From NCBI GenBank assembly GCA_902771735.1, contig CACXXO010000005.1, forward strand, positions 33,071 through 97,070: a stretch of 64,000 bases of DNA. The letters run 5' to 3'. The stretch comes from an uncultured Bacteroidota bacterium (GTDB taxonomy: Bacteria; Bacteroidota; Bacteroidia; Bacteroidales; P3). The notes below the pieces were generated by a model. The model worked only from the letters and a program-made list of their open reading frames with translations, had not been told where the DNA came from and ran no database searches. Below are positions 8,795-18,175 of this stretch, piece by piece. The position numbers were made by a program, and so were the translations under genes. Numbering within the stretch: the first letter of the stretch is position 1; every line of letters starts with the position of its first letter.

Positions 8795-8831
8795 GGGAGG
8801 CCACCGGTATGCCGGTGGCCTCCCTTTTTTT
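8795..8831 (+). terminator. Rho-independent terminator of the lipoprotein-xer-hpf unit
   Basis: Perfect 13-bp stem: gggaggccaccgg (8795-8807), loop tatg, ccggtggcctccc (8812-8824), then a run of Ts. It starts 26 bases after the hpf stop codon. Confidence 0.95.
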
Positions 8832-8841
8832 GTATCCTCTT

Positions 8842-8881
8842 GCCACAGTAGGTGTTGGCAGTTGATTGACAGGTAGTTGGC
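8842..8881 (-). repeat. One-armed, degraded copy of the palindromic repeat family
   Basis: Read on the minus strand, this stretch aligns without gaps to 48077-48116 with 30 of 40 identical bases by my hand count, including the 13-mer caactacctgtca and the centre word ctac(t/c)gtgg. Unlike the copies at 48.1 and 56.05 kb it has no second arm. It occupies most of the gap between the hpf terminator and the next gene. Confidence 0.5.
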
Positions 8882-8948
8882 GCTTGCCATGTGACAAGGC
8901 AGAATGGGGGCTTTATGAGCCCGTTCCGAAGGTGGCATGATAGGGATA

Positions 8949-11900
8949 TTAACGAATGAGGAGCACCGTGCCGCTCTCCTCGCGGAAGGCGCCGGGTCGG
9001 GTGACCGAGGTGTAGCGCAGGTGCCACACATAGTTGCCCGTGGGGCAGGGTTCGCCGGCGATGTTGCGGCCGTCCCAAGGCTGGTTGATATCGGTGGTGT
9101 GGAACACCAACATGCCGTGGCGGTTGTAGATGCGCACCTCGGCCTGTATGATTCCTATGCCTTGAATGAGGAAGAGGTTGTTGTTGTCGCGGTCGGGGGT
9201 GAAGGCGTTGGGTGCTGCCAAGGTGCTGTAAAGCAATGGGATGAGCGCAAGGGCTGTGTCGTCGCAGTGATGGTCGCTGAGCACAAGAGCCAACTCTACC
9301 GTGTCGCGGTCGGTAGGCACCACGAGGTGCAGGTGACGAGAGGTCTCGGCTTGGATGATTCCGTTGACATACCAGGCGCGTTCTGCATACTCGGCGCTGT
9401 TGTCGTAGGCATCGAGTTCGTTTTCAGGTAGTACGAGTGCCGAAGGGTTGACTCTCATTTTGGCTATGGGTTTTTGTGCTGGCGAGAGGGAAAGGGTGGT
9501 GGTGACAGGGCAGTGTGGGTCGGCCGCATAGTCGGCATAGAGGGTGTAGGTGGTATTTGTTTTGGGATAGGCGGTGAAGAGGGAGTCGTGTTCGTGGCCG
9601 TCGATAAGGTTGTCGTAAGGCGTTGAGGTCCAAAGCAGATAGGGCACGTCGGAGTGGACATTGAGGTGGTAGTGGAGAGAGTCGCAGTCATAGTCGTAAG
9701 AGATGGAGAGCTGCGGTATCTCGAGGCGTGTGAGGTCGAGGGCCATCACGCTGTCGCACCCCTTGACCGTCGGGATGGTGTCGGCAAAGGATACGCTGTT
9801 GGTGAAAATATGGTCACGGAACTGATATTGGCTGCCGTTGCAGAAGGTGTCGACAGTGAGTTCGTAAGTGGACTGGTTGACAGTGAGATAGAGTGTCCTG
9901 ACGCTGTCACATCCGCGTAGGGAGAGGAGGGTGTCTGACACTCCGGCGGTGTCGCGGTAATATGTGATGCTGTTGATCCATGTCATTGAGTCGCAGACAA
10001 CAAGGGTGTCGTTTCCGAAGAGTCGTGGGACGATTTCCAGATGCATGGTTACCAAGCTGTCGCAGCCAAAAGTGGTGGTGCCGGAGTGGAGGTAGTCGCC
10101 GGTGGAGGTAAGGATGGTGTCGAAGAAGGGTATCTGGCTGTCGTGGCAGAGGGTGTCGTGGAGGTGAACGTCGTAGGTGGGCATGAGTGTGAGCTCAAGG
10201 GTGTGGATGCTGTCGCAGGCGTGGACCGTGTGGCGGACGAGCGTGGCTGTGATGTCGTCGAGGGACGGGTCGAGGGTCAGCAAGGTGTCGAGCCAGACAT
10301 AGGTGTCGAGCGAGTTGCAGACGCTGTCTCTGTATTGTTGATGGTAGCTGGGGTGAATTGTGAGATGGAGTTCGATGGTGCTGTCGCAGCCGTGGATGGA
10401 GGGCAGGACATGGAGTGAACCCGTGGTGTCGGCGGTATAGAGGGTCCCGTCCTGCCAGCGAAGTGAGTCGCAGGCCACGAGAGAATCGAGGACGAGGTAG
10501 GTGGGCATCACATTCAGGTGCATGGTTACCAAGCTGTCGCACCCATGGGTGGTGGCGTCGGAATGAAGGTAGTCGCCGGTGGTGTTGAGCACGGTGTCGA
10601 AGAAGTCGAGGGTTTGGTTGTCGCAGAGGGTGTCGGTGTGGTGTATGTCGTATGAGGGCCAGAGAGTCAGTGCGAGAGTCATGGTGCTGTCGCACCCGTA
10701 GGCGGTCTGACGGTGCAGAGTGGCCGAAAGGGCAGAATCGGCGATGGTGAAGGACAGTGTGGTGTCGCGCCAGGTGTGGGATAGGTTGGAGGAACAGACG
10801 GCGACGCTGTCTTCAATATGGAAGACGGGATGTACGATCAGGGTGTGGGTAAAGGAGTGGAGACAGCCGTTGGAGTCGGTGGCCGAGACGGTGACGGTAG
10901 TGTCGGCAAGCGGTGTGAGAGCGAGGAGATGTCCCTCCCAGTCGGAGAGAGCGGCATTGGCCAGTGCGAGTACCTCGGCTGGGTCGTCGAGACACCGTTC
11001 GTTGCGTCCGTCGAGGGTAACAGCAGGATAGGGATAGGCGATATGGATGGTGTGATGGACGGTGTCGAGGCATTGGTTGTCGGCGATGCCTGCCACCAGG
11101 CCTATGTCGTAGCTGCCGGTGTCGGTAAGGTGAAGGGTGAGTGTTGGGGCGTCCGAGGTGGTGCTGTCGGGCAACAGCCAGAGGCTCGTTTCGCAGCTTT
11201 CGCCTGTGCCGATGGGGGTAATGCCGTCGCCAGAGATGGTGCTATGGTCGATGAGGGTGAGGTCGAAGGCGCAGTTGGCAAGCGCGAGCGAGGTATCGAT
11301 GATGGCCAGGGGGAAGCGGGCGCCGGCAAAGGCGCTCATGGTGAAGTGGCATTCGGGATTGTCGATGAAGGAGAGCTGGCAGAAGTAGATGAGGTTGTTG
11401 TCGGAGGGCACCCAGATGCTTGACGAGTCGGAGATGATGGTGGTGTCGAGGTTGGAGTACCACTGGTAGTTGAATCCTGATGGAACGGTGAAGCGGTTGT
11501 TGGGCACGTAGCTGCAGCCTTCCGAGCGCATGCGTTTCGACGAGCACCCGAGGGTGAAGTAGGCATAGCCGAAATGGGAGCCTTCGCCGCAGTCGTTGGT
11601 TATCAGACGGATGAAGATGGTCTGACCGGCATAGGATGTGAGGTCGACACCCACGGTGGTCCAGTCTTTCCACAACACATCGTTGGCCGCGATATTCCAG
11701 TTGAGGGAAGGGTTGGCGATGAAGTCGGCGGCACTGCAGGCGTCGATGACTTCGTTGTTTTGGTTGAGAATCTGCAGGCGGAAACGGGGCTGCAGGTCGG
11801 CCGAATGCTCGGGGTCCTGCAACACGGCGGCATAGCGCAGCACCAAGAGGCTGAAGTCATTGGTGTCGACGGTGAGAGCATAGGTGATGCTTTCGGCTTG

Positions 11901-14900
11901 TGGGTTGATATTGGAGCTCCAGTTGCCGAGTCGCACCGAGGCTTGCTCGCCCGGAGGCACGGTGCGCAGCAGGTTGCCGGTGCGGGCGTCGCGCTCGGTG
12001 GTGTCGAAATGCACGGTGTGGCGCGAGGCGGCGCTCATGTAGCCTCGGTCTATCACGCCGGTGAACTCGGTGGGGTTGCTGTAGCTGCCGTATTTGCAGC
12101 TGACGTAGCTGGCATGGAGGTCGGTATAGTCTATGCAACCCGTGCCGCCTTTGGGGATGAAGGTGAGGAAACTGTCGACAAGGGCCACGCGGCACGACAT
12201 CTCGTCGCAGTGGCTGCTCACCAGGAAGGCATAGTCGGTAAGGGGTGCGAGGCTGTCGATAAGCAGAGGCGAGGTGGTGGCGGTGACCATGGTGCCTTGT
12301 CCCTCGTTGAAGCCCACGGGACCATATTCCACCGTCACCGTTGGCGAGCCTTGCTGCTCCCATTCGATGACGATGTGGTCGGTCTCTGTCTCGGTCATGG
12401 CGAAATTGTAGGCGGCACAGGTGTCGACAGAGAGATGGTCGATGACTATACTCCCCTCGCTGTCAATCCTCAGCGCCAGGAAGCGGCCGTTACCGTAATA
12501 GTTGGCCAGCGAGTGGAAGAAACGTCCGCTGTTGCCATCCTCGGCCATGAAGGTGACGAGCGAGTCGAAGGTCTCGGGGTCACCGGCATCGCTCATGGCG
12601 CCCAGCGTCATCGATTGCCCGAGGTGCTGCATCCGGGCGATAATGAGTATGTTGGTCGACTGGAGGGTGGCGACGTTGAACTGTGGCATCACCAGATAGG
12701 TGCGCCTGTCGCTCTCCACTGTGTACCATTCTTCAGGTAGCGTGTAAGAGGGGCTGTTGATGTTGAAGGAGGTGCAATAGGGCAGGGGCAGGGGGTCGGA
12801 GAGGGTAGTGATGGTGAGGGGTTCGCGGCAGGTGGTGCCAAGGGAGTCGCAAAGCAGGAAGAGTGTATAGCTGGTGTCGGGCAGGAGATGGAGGGTCAGC
12901 GGAGGCTCGGAGGCCCTGACGGCGACGCCCGCGGTGCTGCCGGCCGGACGGTATTCCACAAAGAAAGGATTGTCGGCGTCGGCGGTATCCCAACTCAGTT
13001 CCACTCCCCGGCCGCCAGGTTGGCCTATGGTCAGCTCGCGCGGGAGGGCACAGGTGTTGACGGAAAGGTTGCGCAGACGTACCGTGCCGTCGCCTGTGGC
13101 GCGGAAAGTCAGGCGGCCGCCATGGACGGCGCGCACTCTGACAGCCTCCCATGTTCCGGCTGCGGCTGCCACGGTGTCGGCACCCAGTAGCAGGTGGACA
13201 TCGTTGCCCGAAAGCAATATCTCCATGTCCACCACCACGCTGTGTTCCTGCATGATGGGCAGCTTGACCTCTACCACGCGGTGGGGGGCTGCGGTGAGCG
13301 CAAGGGCTCCGTCGGCAAGGTGTATGGCGTTGCTTCCGGGAGCATTGGTGGATGTTGTCCATCCCGTGGGCAACGTGTTCCCGAACGTGATGCAATAGGG
13401 GAGTTCCACTTCCGACGAGCTTTCCCACTGCAGGGGGCTGTAGCAGGGCGTGTCGCCGGAGCATAGGGGATAAAAGTCGTAGCGCGAGTTGTCTGCCAAA
13501 GGAATGCGCAGGCTGTCGACGATGTTGGCCACGGTGCCGTTGCCCGGGACAAACCCTTCGGGACCGTATTCCATGTCGCCGGTGCCGACGAGCAGCACGC
13601 TGTTGTCATCGCCTCCCTCAAGGGTCGGCCAGCTGCAGGTTGTCGCCGTCAGGCTCCGGATGGTAGCGTTCCCTGTGAGCGAGCGCAGGCCTACGAAGCG
13701 TCCGTTGCCCGTGTAACGTTCCAAGGCTATGTGTGCCGTTTGCCTTATGCCGTCGGCTACCGTGAAGGTGTCCACGGCGACGAGGTGCTCCCAGTCGCCG
13801 TCGCCGTCCATCACGCCCACTTCCAGTTGGCAGTAGCCGTCGGCGGTGATATGGAGATGCAGGTGGCGGAGGCTGTCGATGGCCACCTCGGGGAGTTGCA
13901 GCTGAGCGAAGAGGGTGTCACCCAGGCAATAGGGTAGGGCGGCTTCGGCCGGCATGCGGATCTTGGCCGGTGGCATGCAGGTGAGGGTGAGGCTGTCTTC
14001 GCGGGTGTAGATCCAGTATTCGTTTTCGGGAGTCAGGCCCTCGATGGTCAGCCCGTCGGCGGTCAGGCGTGCCGTGGTGCCGTTGCCTTGAGTGAAACCC
14101 TGCGGGCCATACTCCACGAATCCCGTGGTGCCGCCGATGGTCAGGGTGCGGGCACTGGTGGCCGAAAGGGCGGGGGAGAGTCCTCGTGTGACGGCCAAGC
14201 TGTCAATCCGCACCTGGGCGTCGCTCTGGTTGACGGAGAAACAGCTCACCGCCAGCCGTCTTCCCGCCGGCAGGTCGACAATGGAGGAGAAGCGTTGCCA
14301 GCTGTTGGCATCGGTGGGCACGAGGGTATCGGTGGCCACGAAGGTGTTGGGGTCGGCATTGGTGGCGATATGTCCTATGGCCAGACGGCTGTTGAGACCT
14401 TCTGCGTGCAGGCTCATGCTGAGCTGCAGGGTGTCGTGGCTCGACAGTAGCGGCAGTACGGCGATGCTGCGGTGGGTCACGGCGGCATGGCCTCGCAGGG
14501 ACAGGCGTTGGTTGTCGCCGGTGGCGATGGAGGGGGTGCCTCCATAGGTGCGTCCCATCGACCAGCCCGTGGGCATGCCTGCCGGGGGTGCCGACTCAAA
14601 GTGTTCGCAATAGGGGGTCGACGCGGCAGCGCCAAGTGTCACCTTGACGGCATCGCAACTTGTCGCCTCGCCGCAGATGGGCGTGAGGTAGATGTCGTAG
14701 TTCTCACCGGCGGTGAGATTCTGCAGGGTGTAGGGAGATGCCGTCGCTGTGTCACGGTGTCCGCTGCCTTGCGGAAAGCCTTGCGAGCCGTATTCGATGG
14801 CCACCTTTGTCGGGGTGTGCAGGCTTTCCCACTGCACCACGCCGCCCTCGTCCACTTCGGCGGCACCGATGGCACACGGCGAGACATTCAAATTGTCGAG

Positions 14901-17900
14901 GAAGAAGGTGCAGGTATCTGTGGGTTTGATTTTCAGCGTGATATATTTCCCCGAGCCGTCGTATCCGCTCATGTCGCCCCATAGGCGTTGCCATTCGCCC
15001 GGACGGGTCAGCACCAAGGTGTCGACGGGGGTGAAGGAGGCCAGCGTATCGGGAGCACGCAGCACTCCCAACAGCATCACCCCTTCGCCCAACCCCGATT
15101 CATTGGAGGCATATGCATGGAGGCTCACCGTCAGTGTGGACACATTCTCCATACGGGGCAGAACGACATAGCTGCTGTCTTTCACCAGCAGGCTGTGGCT
15201 GCCGTGGTGGTAGTTGCGGTCGCTCACGGCGTTCCTCGGATGCGACCAGTAGAAGGGGGTGTATCCGGTGGTGTATTCGAAGTCGTTGCAGTAGGGGGTG
15301 GCTCTCACACCCTCTTGGGTGTTGAACGAGAAGGACTCCTGATGGTCGTCGGGCAGGCTGCCGTCGGTGCCGCTGCTGGCGAGATAGACGCCTCCGTTGC
15401 CTCCGCAGTCGCACACCGCACGCAGCCGCACGGTGTAGGGCATGTCGGGCGCAAGGCCGCCGATAACGGCCGGCGAGGTGGCGAAGGTGTCCCTCACCGT
15501 GAAGTTGTCGCCCGTAATGCTGATGTCGAGCGCTGCCCCGTGGCTCTCCCAGTTGAAAGTGAGCGAGGTACTGTCGATGCCCACCGTCACCCTGTCGACC
15601 AGGCAAGGCTCCACGCACAAGTCGTCGAGGAAAAGCCTCGTCTCGCTCGAGCTGCCGCCCACCAGCATGAGAACCACATGCTCGTGCAGGTTGCCGAGTA
15701 CCGTGCGGTGGTGTTGCCACTGTTCTGTCTGCGAGAAGAGTATGGTGTCTATGGGGACAAACGATGCCATGTCGGCGATGTCGCCCATCTGGCCTACTAT
15801 CAGCATGGCTCCCGTGGGATTCATGGTGACGTTGGTCCAGAAAGCCAGCGTCAGATGCTCGCTGTTGCTGACAAAGTCAGGCAGGAGGGCTATGGTCTTT
15901 TTGGTGGCGGTGGCCGAGAAACGCAGGGATTTGTCGGGCGAGCGGTTGCGCTCGGTGCTGACGATGGGGTATTCTCCGAAGTCCGATTTGCGGCGCCAGC
16001 TGGAGGGGAGGGCGTTGAGGGCGTCGAAATTCTCGCAATAGGGGGCGTTGATGTCTGCTGCTGCTGTCTGCAGGCGGCAGGTCTGGTAGCGGCACTCTCC
16101 GGCGTCGCCTATGGGCCACAGGTGGACAGCATAGAAGGTGCCGGGGGTCAAGCCGCTGAGGGTCAGGCTGTCGAGTCCCCGCACCGTGGTGCCCGTGCCG
16201 GGGGTGAAGTCGGCGGTGGCCGAAGCCACGGCGCTGTATTCCACCTCCACGCTGTCGCCCCGCAGGGTCTGCCAGCTGAGGTGTGCCGTGGTCTTGCCGA
16301 TGGCGTCGGCGACGGCGTCGGCGATGGCGTCATGGTGCACCGCCAGGGCGTCGAGGTCCCAAGCCGTGGTGCTGCGCAGAGCCACCAGCCGTCCCTCGGG
16401 GACGACCAGCGTCGCCACATGGCGCTGCCATCCGCTGCCGCCCGTGAGGGTGGCGGCGGAAACGAAGGTGCCGAAGGGATTGGCCATGAAGCCAACTTCC
16501 AAGGAGCCGGACCCATAGCCGTAGAATTCCATCACCACGGTGTCGCCGTCGCTGTCCATGCGCGGCAGGGTCACTAACGACTGTGCCGCCAAGTGAAGGC
16601 TCCGGAGCCCTTCATAGGCGTTGGCCCCCAAGGTGGCGCTGCCTTGTCCGCACACCCATCCCTGCGGCAGCGTGCCGTCCTCCTCGAAGGTCATGCAAAA
16701 GGGGGGCGACACTTCGTGCAGGAAGGTCGTGATGGTGTGGCGGTCGGAGGGCAGGGGGCTGTCGCCACAGGCGGGTGCCACAATCAGGTCGTAGCTCGTC
16801 GATGCTTCCAATCCGTTGAGCACAAAGGGGTTCTGCGTGGCGGTGACCACGGTGCCGCTGCCGGCGGCAAAGCCGTGCGGACCGTATTCTATCGTCACCT
16901 CCGACCCCGTGGCGGGGGCCAGGGTGTCCCATGCCACGCTCACCGAGAGGTCGGTGAGGTCGTAGAGGCGCACGCTGTCTATCAGGCAGTGGGCAAGCCG
17001 CAGGCTGCCGAGGTTCACGGTGCCTTCGCCAGTGGCCATCAGGGCGATATAGCGGCCTGTGCCGCTGTAGGATGCCAGGCTCACGGTGTGCCGTTGCAGG
17101 CTTTGGCCGACCGTCATGCTCTCTATGGCGACGAAACTCTCGGCCTCTCCGGCATAGTCCATCACACCCACCGCGAGGGTCGTCGACCCGTCGCCCTGCA
17201 GAAGGAAGGTGAGCGCGAGCTGCGCTATCTCTATGTCGTCCAAGGGGAGCGGCAGCACCGCAAGGCTGCTGTCGCCTGCCACGTGGAGCGTCGTGTCGTT
17301 CATCCGGTAGGTGGTCGTCAGGCTCGGACCCGGCAGGGTGGTGGCGCTCACCTCCTGCCTCATGCTGCCGGCGCAGCCGAGGCTGAGGGTGTAGGTCGTC
17401 GCGGGGGTGAGGCCTGTGAGCGTCAGCGGCGAGACGGCGTTGTCTACCGTCACTCCATTGTATTCCAGACTGACGGCGCCGACGCCGAAGCGCTCCCATT
17501 CCACCGTCAGGCTGTTGTGCCCCAGGTGGTAGACCCTCGGGAGGAGGGTGCCGCACCCTTCAAGGCGCAGGTTGTCGATATAGCATTGGCTGGCTTCGGC
17601 TTGCAGGGCGCGTTGCAGGCGGAAGGCTAAACGGCGGCCGGTGCCGGTATAGGCGCCGAGGTCCACCACCACCTCTTTCCAGCGCCGCCCCTGGTCGGCA
17701 TGGATGGTGTCGAGGGGCACGAAGTTGCGCGTGTAGCGGTTGGTGTCGTCGCAGATGCCCACCTCTAAGGCCACCGAGGTGCTCGGGGCGTAGAAATGGA
17801 AGCGGGCGTAGATGCCCGACGACAGGTCGGCGTCGACCTCGGGGCCGATGGCCATGCTGTAGTGGCTGCCCGTCAGGGTGCCGGAGTAGAGCATCAGCGA

Positions 17901-18122
17901 CGCTGTGCCGTCGAAATGAACGGAAGTGTCCACATGCGGCACCGCGCCGAGGTCGTAGTTGTGGCTGGCGGCCCAGCAGGGCGGCATCAGTGTGGCACCG
18001 CTGCCATAGGAGTCGAAACCCTCGCTCCACGGCAGCGCCTCGGGGACACAACCCGTCTGGGACGTCGCCACACCGGCAACGCCCAGCAAAAGAGCTGTTA
18101 TTATAAAACGCAACATGCGCAT
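8949..18122 (-). CDS. Giant T9SS-exported multidomain surface protein (gliding-motility-type C-terminal domain)
   Basis: 3057 residues. The signal peptide ends near ATSQTG. Residues about 25-1950 hold some eight repeats of a jelly-roll (choice-of-anchor J/MAM-like) module plus an Fn3-like module; each jelly roll opens with a phrase such as PYCENFD or PYCEHFE and contains V-G-x-M/I motifs, and Fn3 parts carry VEYGPxGF and LTPxTxY. Around 1990-2150 is a different domain opening GTGCIDYTDL. Residues about 2410-2800 contain repeated 40- to 60-residue units ending in GCDS. The last 95 residues (from APNAFTPDRDNNNLF through IYNRHG to GTVLLIR) are a gliding-motility-associated (type B) T9SS sorting domain. 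It should therefore be exported by T9SS and retained at the cell surface; ligand unknown. No promoter is visible in the 53 bases after tryptophanase, so the two may be co-transcribed. A hairpin covers its start codon. Confidence 0.88.
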   Translation of the reverse strand: MRMLRFIITALLLGVAGVATSQTGCVPEALPWSEGFDSYGSGATLMPPCWAASHNYDLGAVPHVDTSVHFDGTASLMLYSGTLTGSHYSMAIGPEVDADLSSGIYARFHFYAPSTSVALEVGICDDTNRYTRNFVPLDTIHADQGRRWKEVVVDLGAYTGTGRRLAFRLQRALQAEASQCYIDNLRLEGCGTLLPRVYHLGHNSLTVEWERFGVGAVSLEYNGVTVDNAVSPLTLTGLTPATTYTLSLGCAGSMRQEVSATTLPGPSLTTTYRMNDTTLHVAGDSSLAVLPLPLDDIEIAQLALTFLLQGDGSTTLAVGVMDYAGEAESFVAIESMTVGQSLQRHTVSLASYSGTGRYIALMATGEGTVNLGSLRLAHCLIDSVRLYDLTDLSVSVAWDTLAPATGSEVTIEYGPHGFAAGSGTVVTATQNPFVLNGLEASTSYDLIVAPACGDSPLPSDRHTITTFLHEVSPPFCMTFEEDGTLPQGWVCGQGSATLGANAYEGLRSLHLAAQSLVTLPRMDSDGDTVVMEFYGYGSGSLEVGFMANPFGTFVSAATLTGGSGWQRHVATLVVPEGRLVALRSTTAWDLDALAVHHDAIADAVADAIGKTTAHLSWQTLRGDSVEVEYSAVASATADFTPGTGTTVRGLDSLTLSGLTPGTFYAVHLWPIGDAGECRYQTCRLQTAAADINAPYCENFDALNALPSSWRRKSDFGEYPIVSTERNRSPDKSLRFSATATKKTIALLPDFVSNSEHLTLAFWTNVTMNPTGAMLIVGQMGDIADMASFVPIDTILFSQTEQWQHHRTVLGNLHEHVVLMLVGGSSSETRLFLDDLCVEPCLVDRVTVGIDSTSLTFNWESHGAALDISITGDNFTVRDTFATSPAVIGGLAPDMPYTVRLRAVCDCGGNGGVYLASSGTDGSLPDDHQESFSFNTQEGVRATPYCNDFEYTTGYTPFYWSHPRNAVSDRNYHHGSHSLLVKDSSYVVLPRMENVSTLTVSLHAYASNESGLGEGVMLLGVLRAPDTLASFTPVDTLVLTRPGEWQRLWGDMSGYDGSGKYITLKIKPTDTCTFFLDNLNVSPCAIGAAEVDEGGVVQWESLHTPTKVAIEYGSQGFPQGSGHRDTATASPYTLQNLTAGENYDIYLTPICGEATSCDAVKVTLGAAASTPYCEHFESAPPAGMPTGWSMGRTYGGTPSIATGDNQRLSLRGHAAVTHRSIAVLPLLSSHDTLQLSMSLHAEGLNSRLAIGHIATNADPNTFVATDTLVPTDANSWQRFSSIVDLPAGRRLAVSCFSVNQSDAQVRIDSLAVTRGLSPALSATSARTLTIGGTTGFVEYGPQGFTQGNGTTARLTADGLTIEGLTPENEYWIYTREDSLTLTCMPPAKIRMPAEAALPYCLGDTLFAQLQLPEVAIDSLRHLHLHITADGYCQLEVGVMDGDGDWEHLVAVDTFTVADGIRQTAHIALERYTGNGRFVGLRSLTGNATIRSLTATTCSWPTLEGGDDNSVLLVGTGDMEYGPEGFVPGNGTVANIVDSLRIPLADNSRYDFYPLCSGDTPCYSPLQWESSSEVELPYCITFGNTLPTGWTTSTNAPGSNAIHLADGALALTAAPHRVVEVKLPIMQEHSVVVDMEILLSGNDVHLLLGADTVAAAAGTWEAVRVRAVHGGRLTFRATGDGTVRLRNLSVNTCALPRELTIGQPGGRGVELSWDTADADNPFFVEYRPAGSTAGVAVRASEPPLTLHLLPDTSYTLFLLCDSLGTTCREPLTITTLSDPLPLPYCTSFNINSPSYTLPEEWYTVESDRRTYLVMPQFNVATLQSTNILIIARMQHLGQSMTLGAMSDAGDPETFDSLVTFMAEDGNSGRFFHSLANYYGNGRFLALRIDSEGSIVIDHLSVDTCAAYNFAMTETETDHIVIEWEQQGSPTVTVEYGPVGFNEGQGTMVTATTSPLLIDSLAPLTDYAFLVSSHCDEMSCRVALVDSFLTFIPKGGTGCIDYTDLHASYVSCKYGSYSNPTEFTGVIDRGYMSAASRHTVHFDTTERDARTGNLLRTVPPGEQASVRLGNWSSNINPQAESITYALTVDTNDFSLLVLRYAAVLQDPEHSADLQPRFRLQILNQNNEVIDACSAADFIANPSLNWNIAANDVLWKDWTTVGVDLTSYAGQTIFIRLITNDCGEGSHFGYAYFTLGCSSKRMRSEGCSYVPNNRFTVPSGFNYQWYSNLDTTIISDSSSIWVPSDNNLIYFCQLSFIDNPECHFTMSAFAGARFPLAIIDTSLALANCAFDLTLIDHSTISGDGITPIGTGESCETSLWLLPDSTTSDAPTLTLHLTDTGSYDIGLVAGIADNQCLDTVHHTIHIAYPYPAVTLDGRNERCLDDPAEVLALANAALSDWEGHLLALTPLADTTVTVSATDSNGCLHSFTHTLIVHPVFHIEDSVAVCSSNLSHTWRDTTLSFTIADSALSATLHRQTAYGCDSTMTLALTLWPSYDIHHTDTLCDNQTLDFFDTVLNTTGDYLHSDATTHGCDSLVTMHLNVMPTYLVLDSLVACDSLRWQDGTLYTADTTGSLHVLPSIHGCDSTIELHLTIHPSYHQQYRDSVCNSLDTYVWLDTLLTLDPSLDDITATLVRHTVHACDSIHTLELTLMPTYDVHLHDTLCHDSQIPFFDTILTSTGDYLHSGTTTFGCDSLVTMHLEIVPRLFGNDTLVVCDSMTWINSITYYRDTAGVSDTLLSLRGCDSVRTLYLTVNQSTYELTVDTFCNGSQYQFRDHIFTNSVSFADTIPTVKGCDSVMALDLTRLEIPQLSISYDYDCDSLHYHLNVHSDVPYLLWTSTPYDNLIDGHEHDSLFTAYPKTNTTYTLYADYAADPHCPVTTTLSLSPAQKPIAKMRVNPSALVLPENELDAYDNSAEYAERAWYVNGIIQAETSRHLHLVVPTDRDTVELALVLSDHHCDDTALALIPLLYSTLAAPNAFTPDRDNNNLFLIQGIGIIQAEVRIYNRHGMLVFHTTDINQPWDGRNIAGEPCPTGNYVWHLRYTSVTRPGAFREESGTVLLIR

Positions 18123-18150
18123 TACAAAACCAAGTAACGCGCATGTTGCG
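18109..18150 (-). promoter_or_regulatory. 12-bp inverted repeat spanning the start codon of the 3057-residue gene
   Basis: cgcaacatgcgc (18109-18120) and gcgcatgttgcg (18139-18150) are perfect inverted copies around an 18-base loop. In the minus-strand RNA the 3' arm begins at the G of the ATG (18122-18120) and contains the second in-frame ATG (18116), followed by TTTTAT. It could hide the start codon from ribosomes or act as a weak terminator/attenuator after tryptophanase. Confidence 0.6.
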
Positions 18151-18175
18151 AAAATATTGTGTACCTGCTGTTTTT

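Noticed and set aside
7180-18170. Shared 16-mer attgtgtNcctgctg near 7180-7195 and 18155-18170
   Set aside because: Only one short match with different flanks and opposite gene contexts; compatible with chance.
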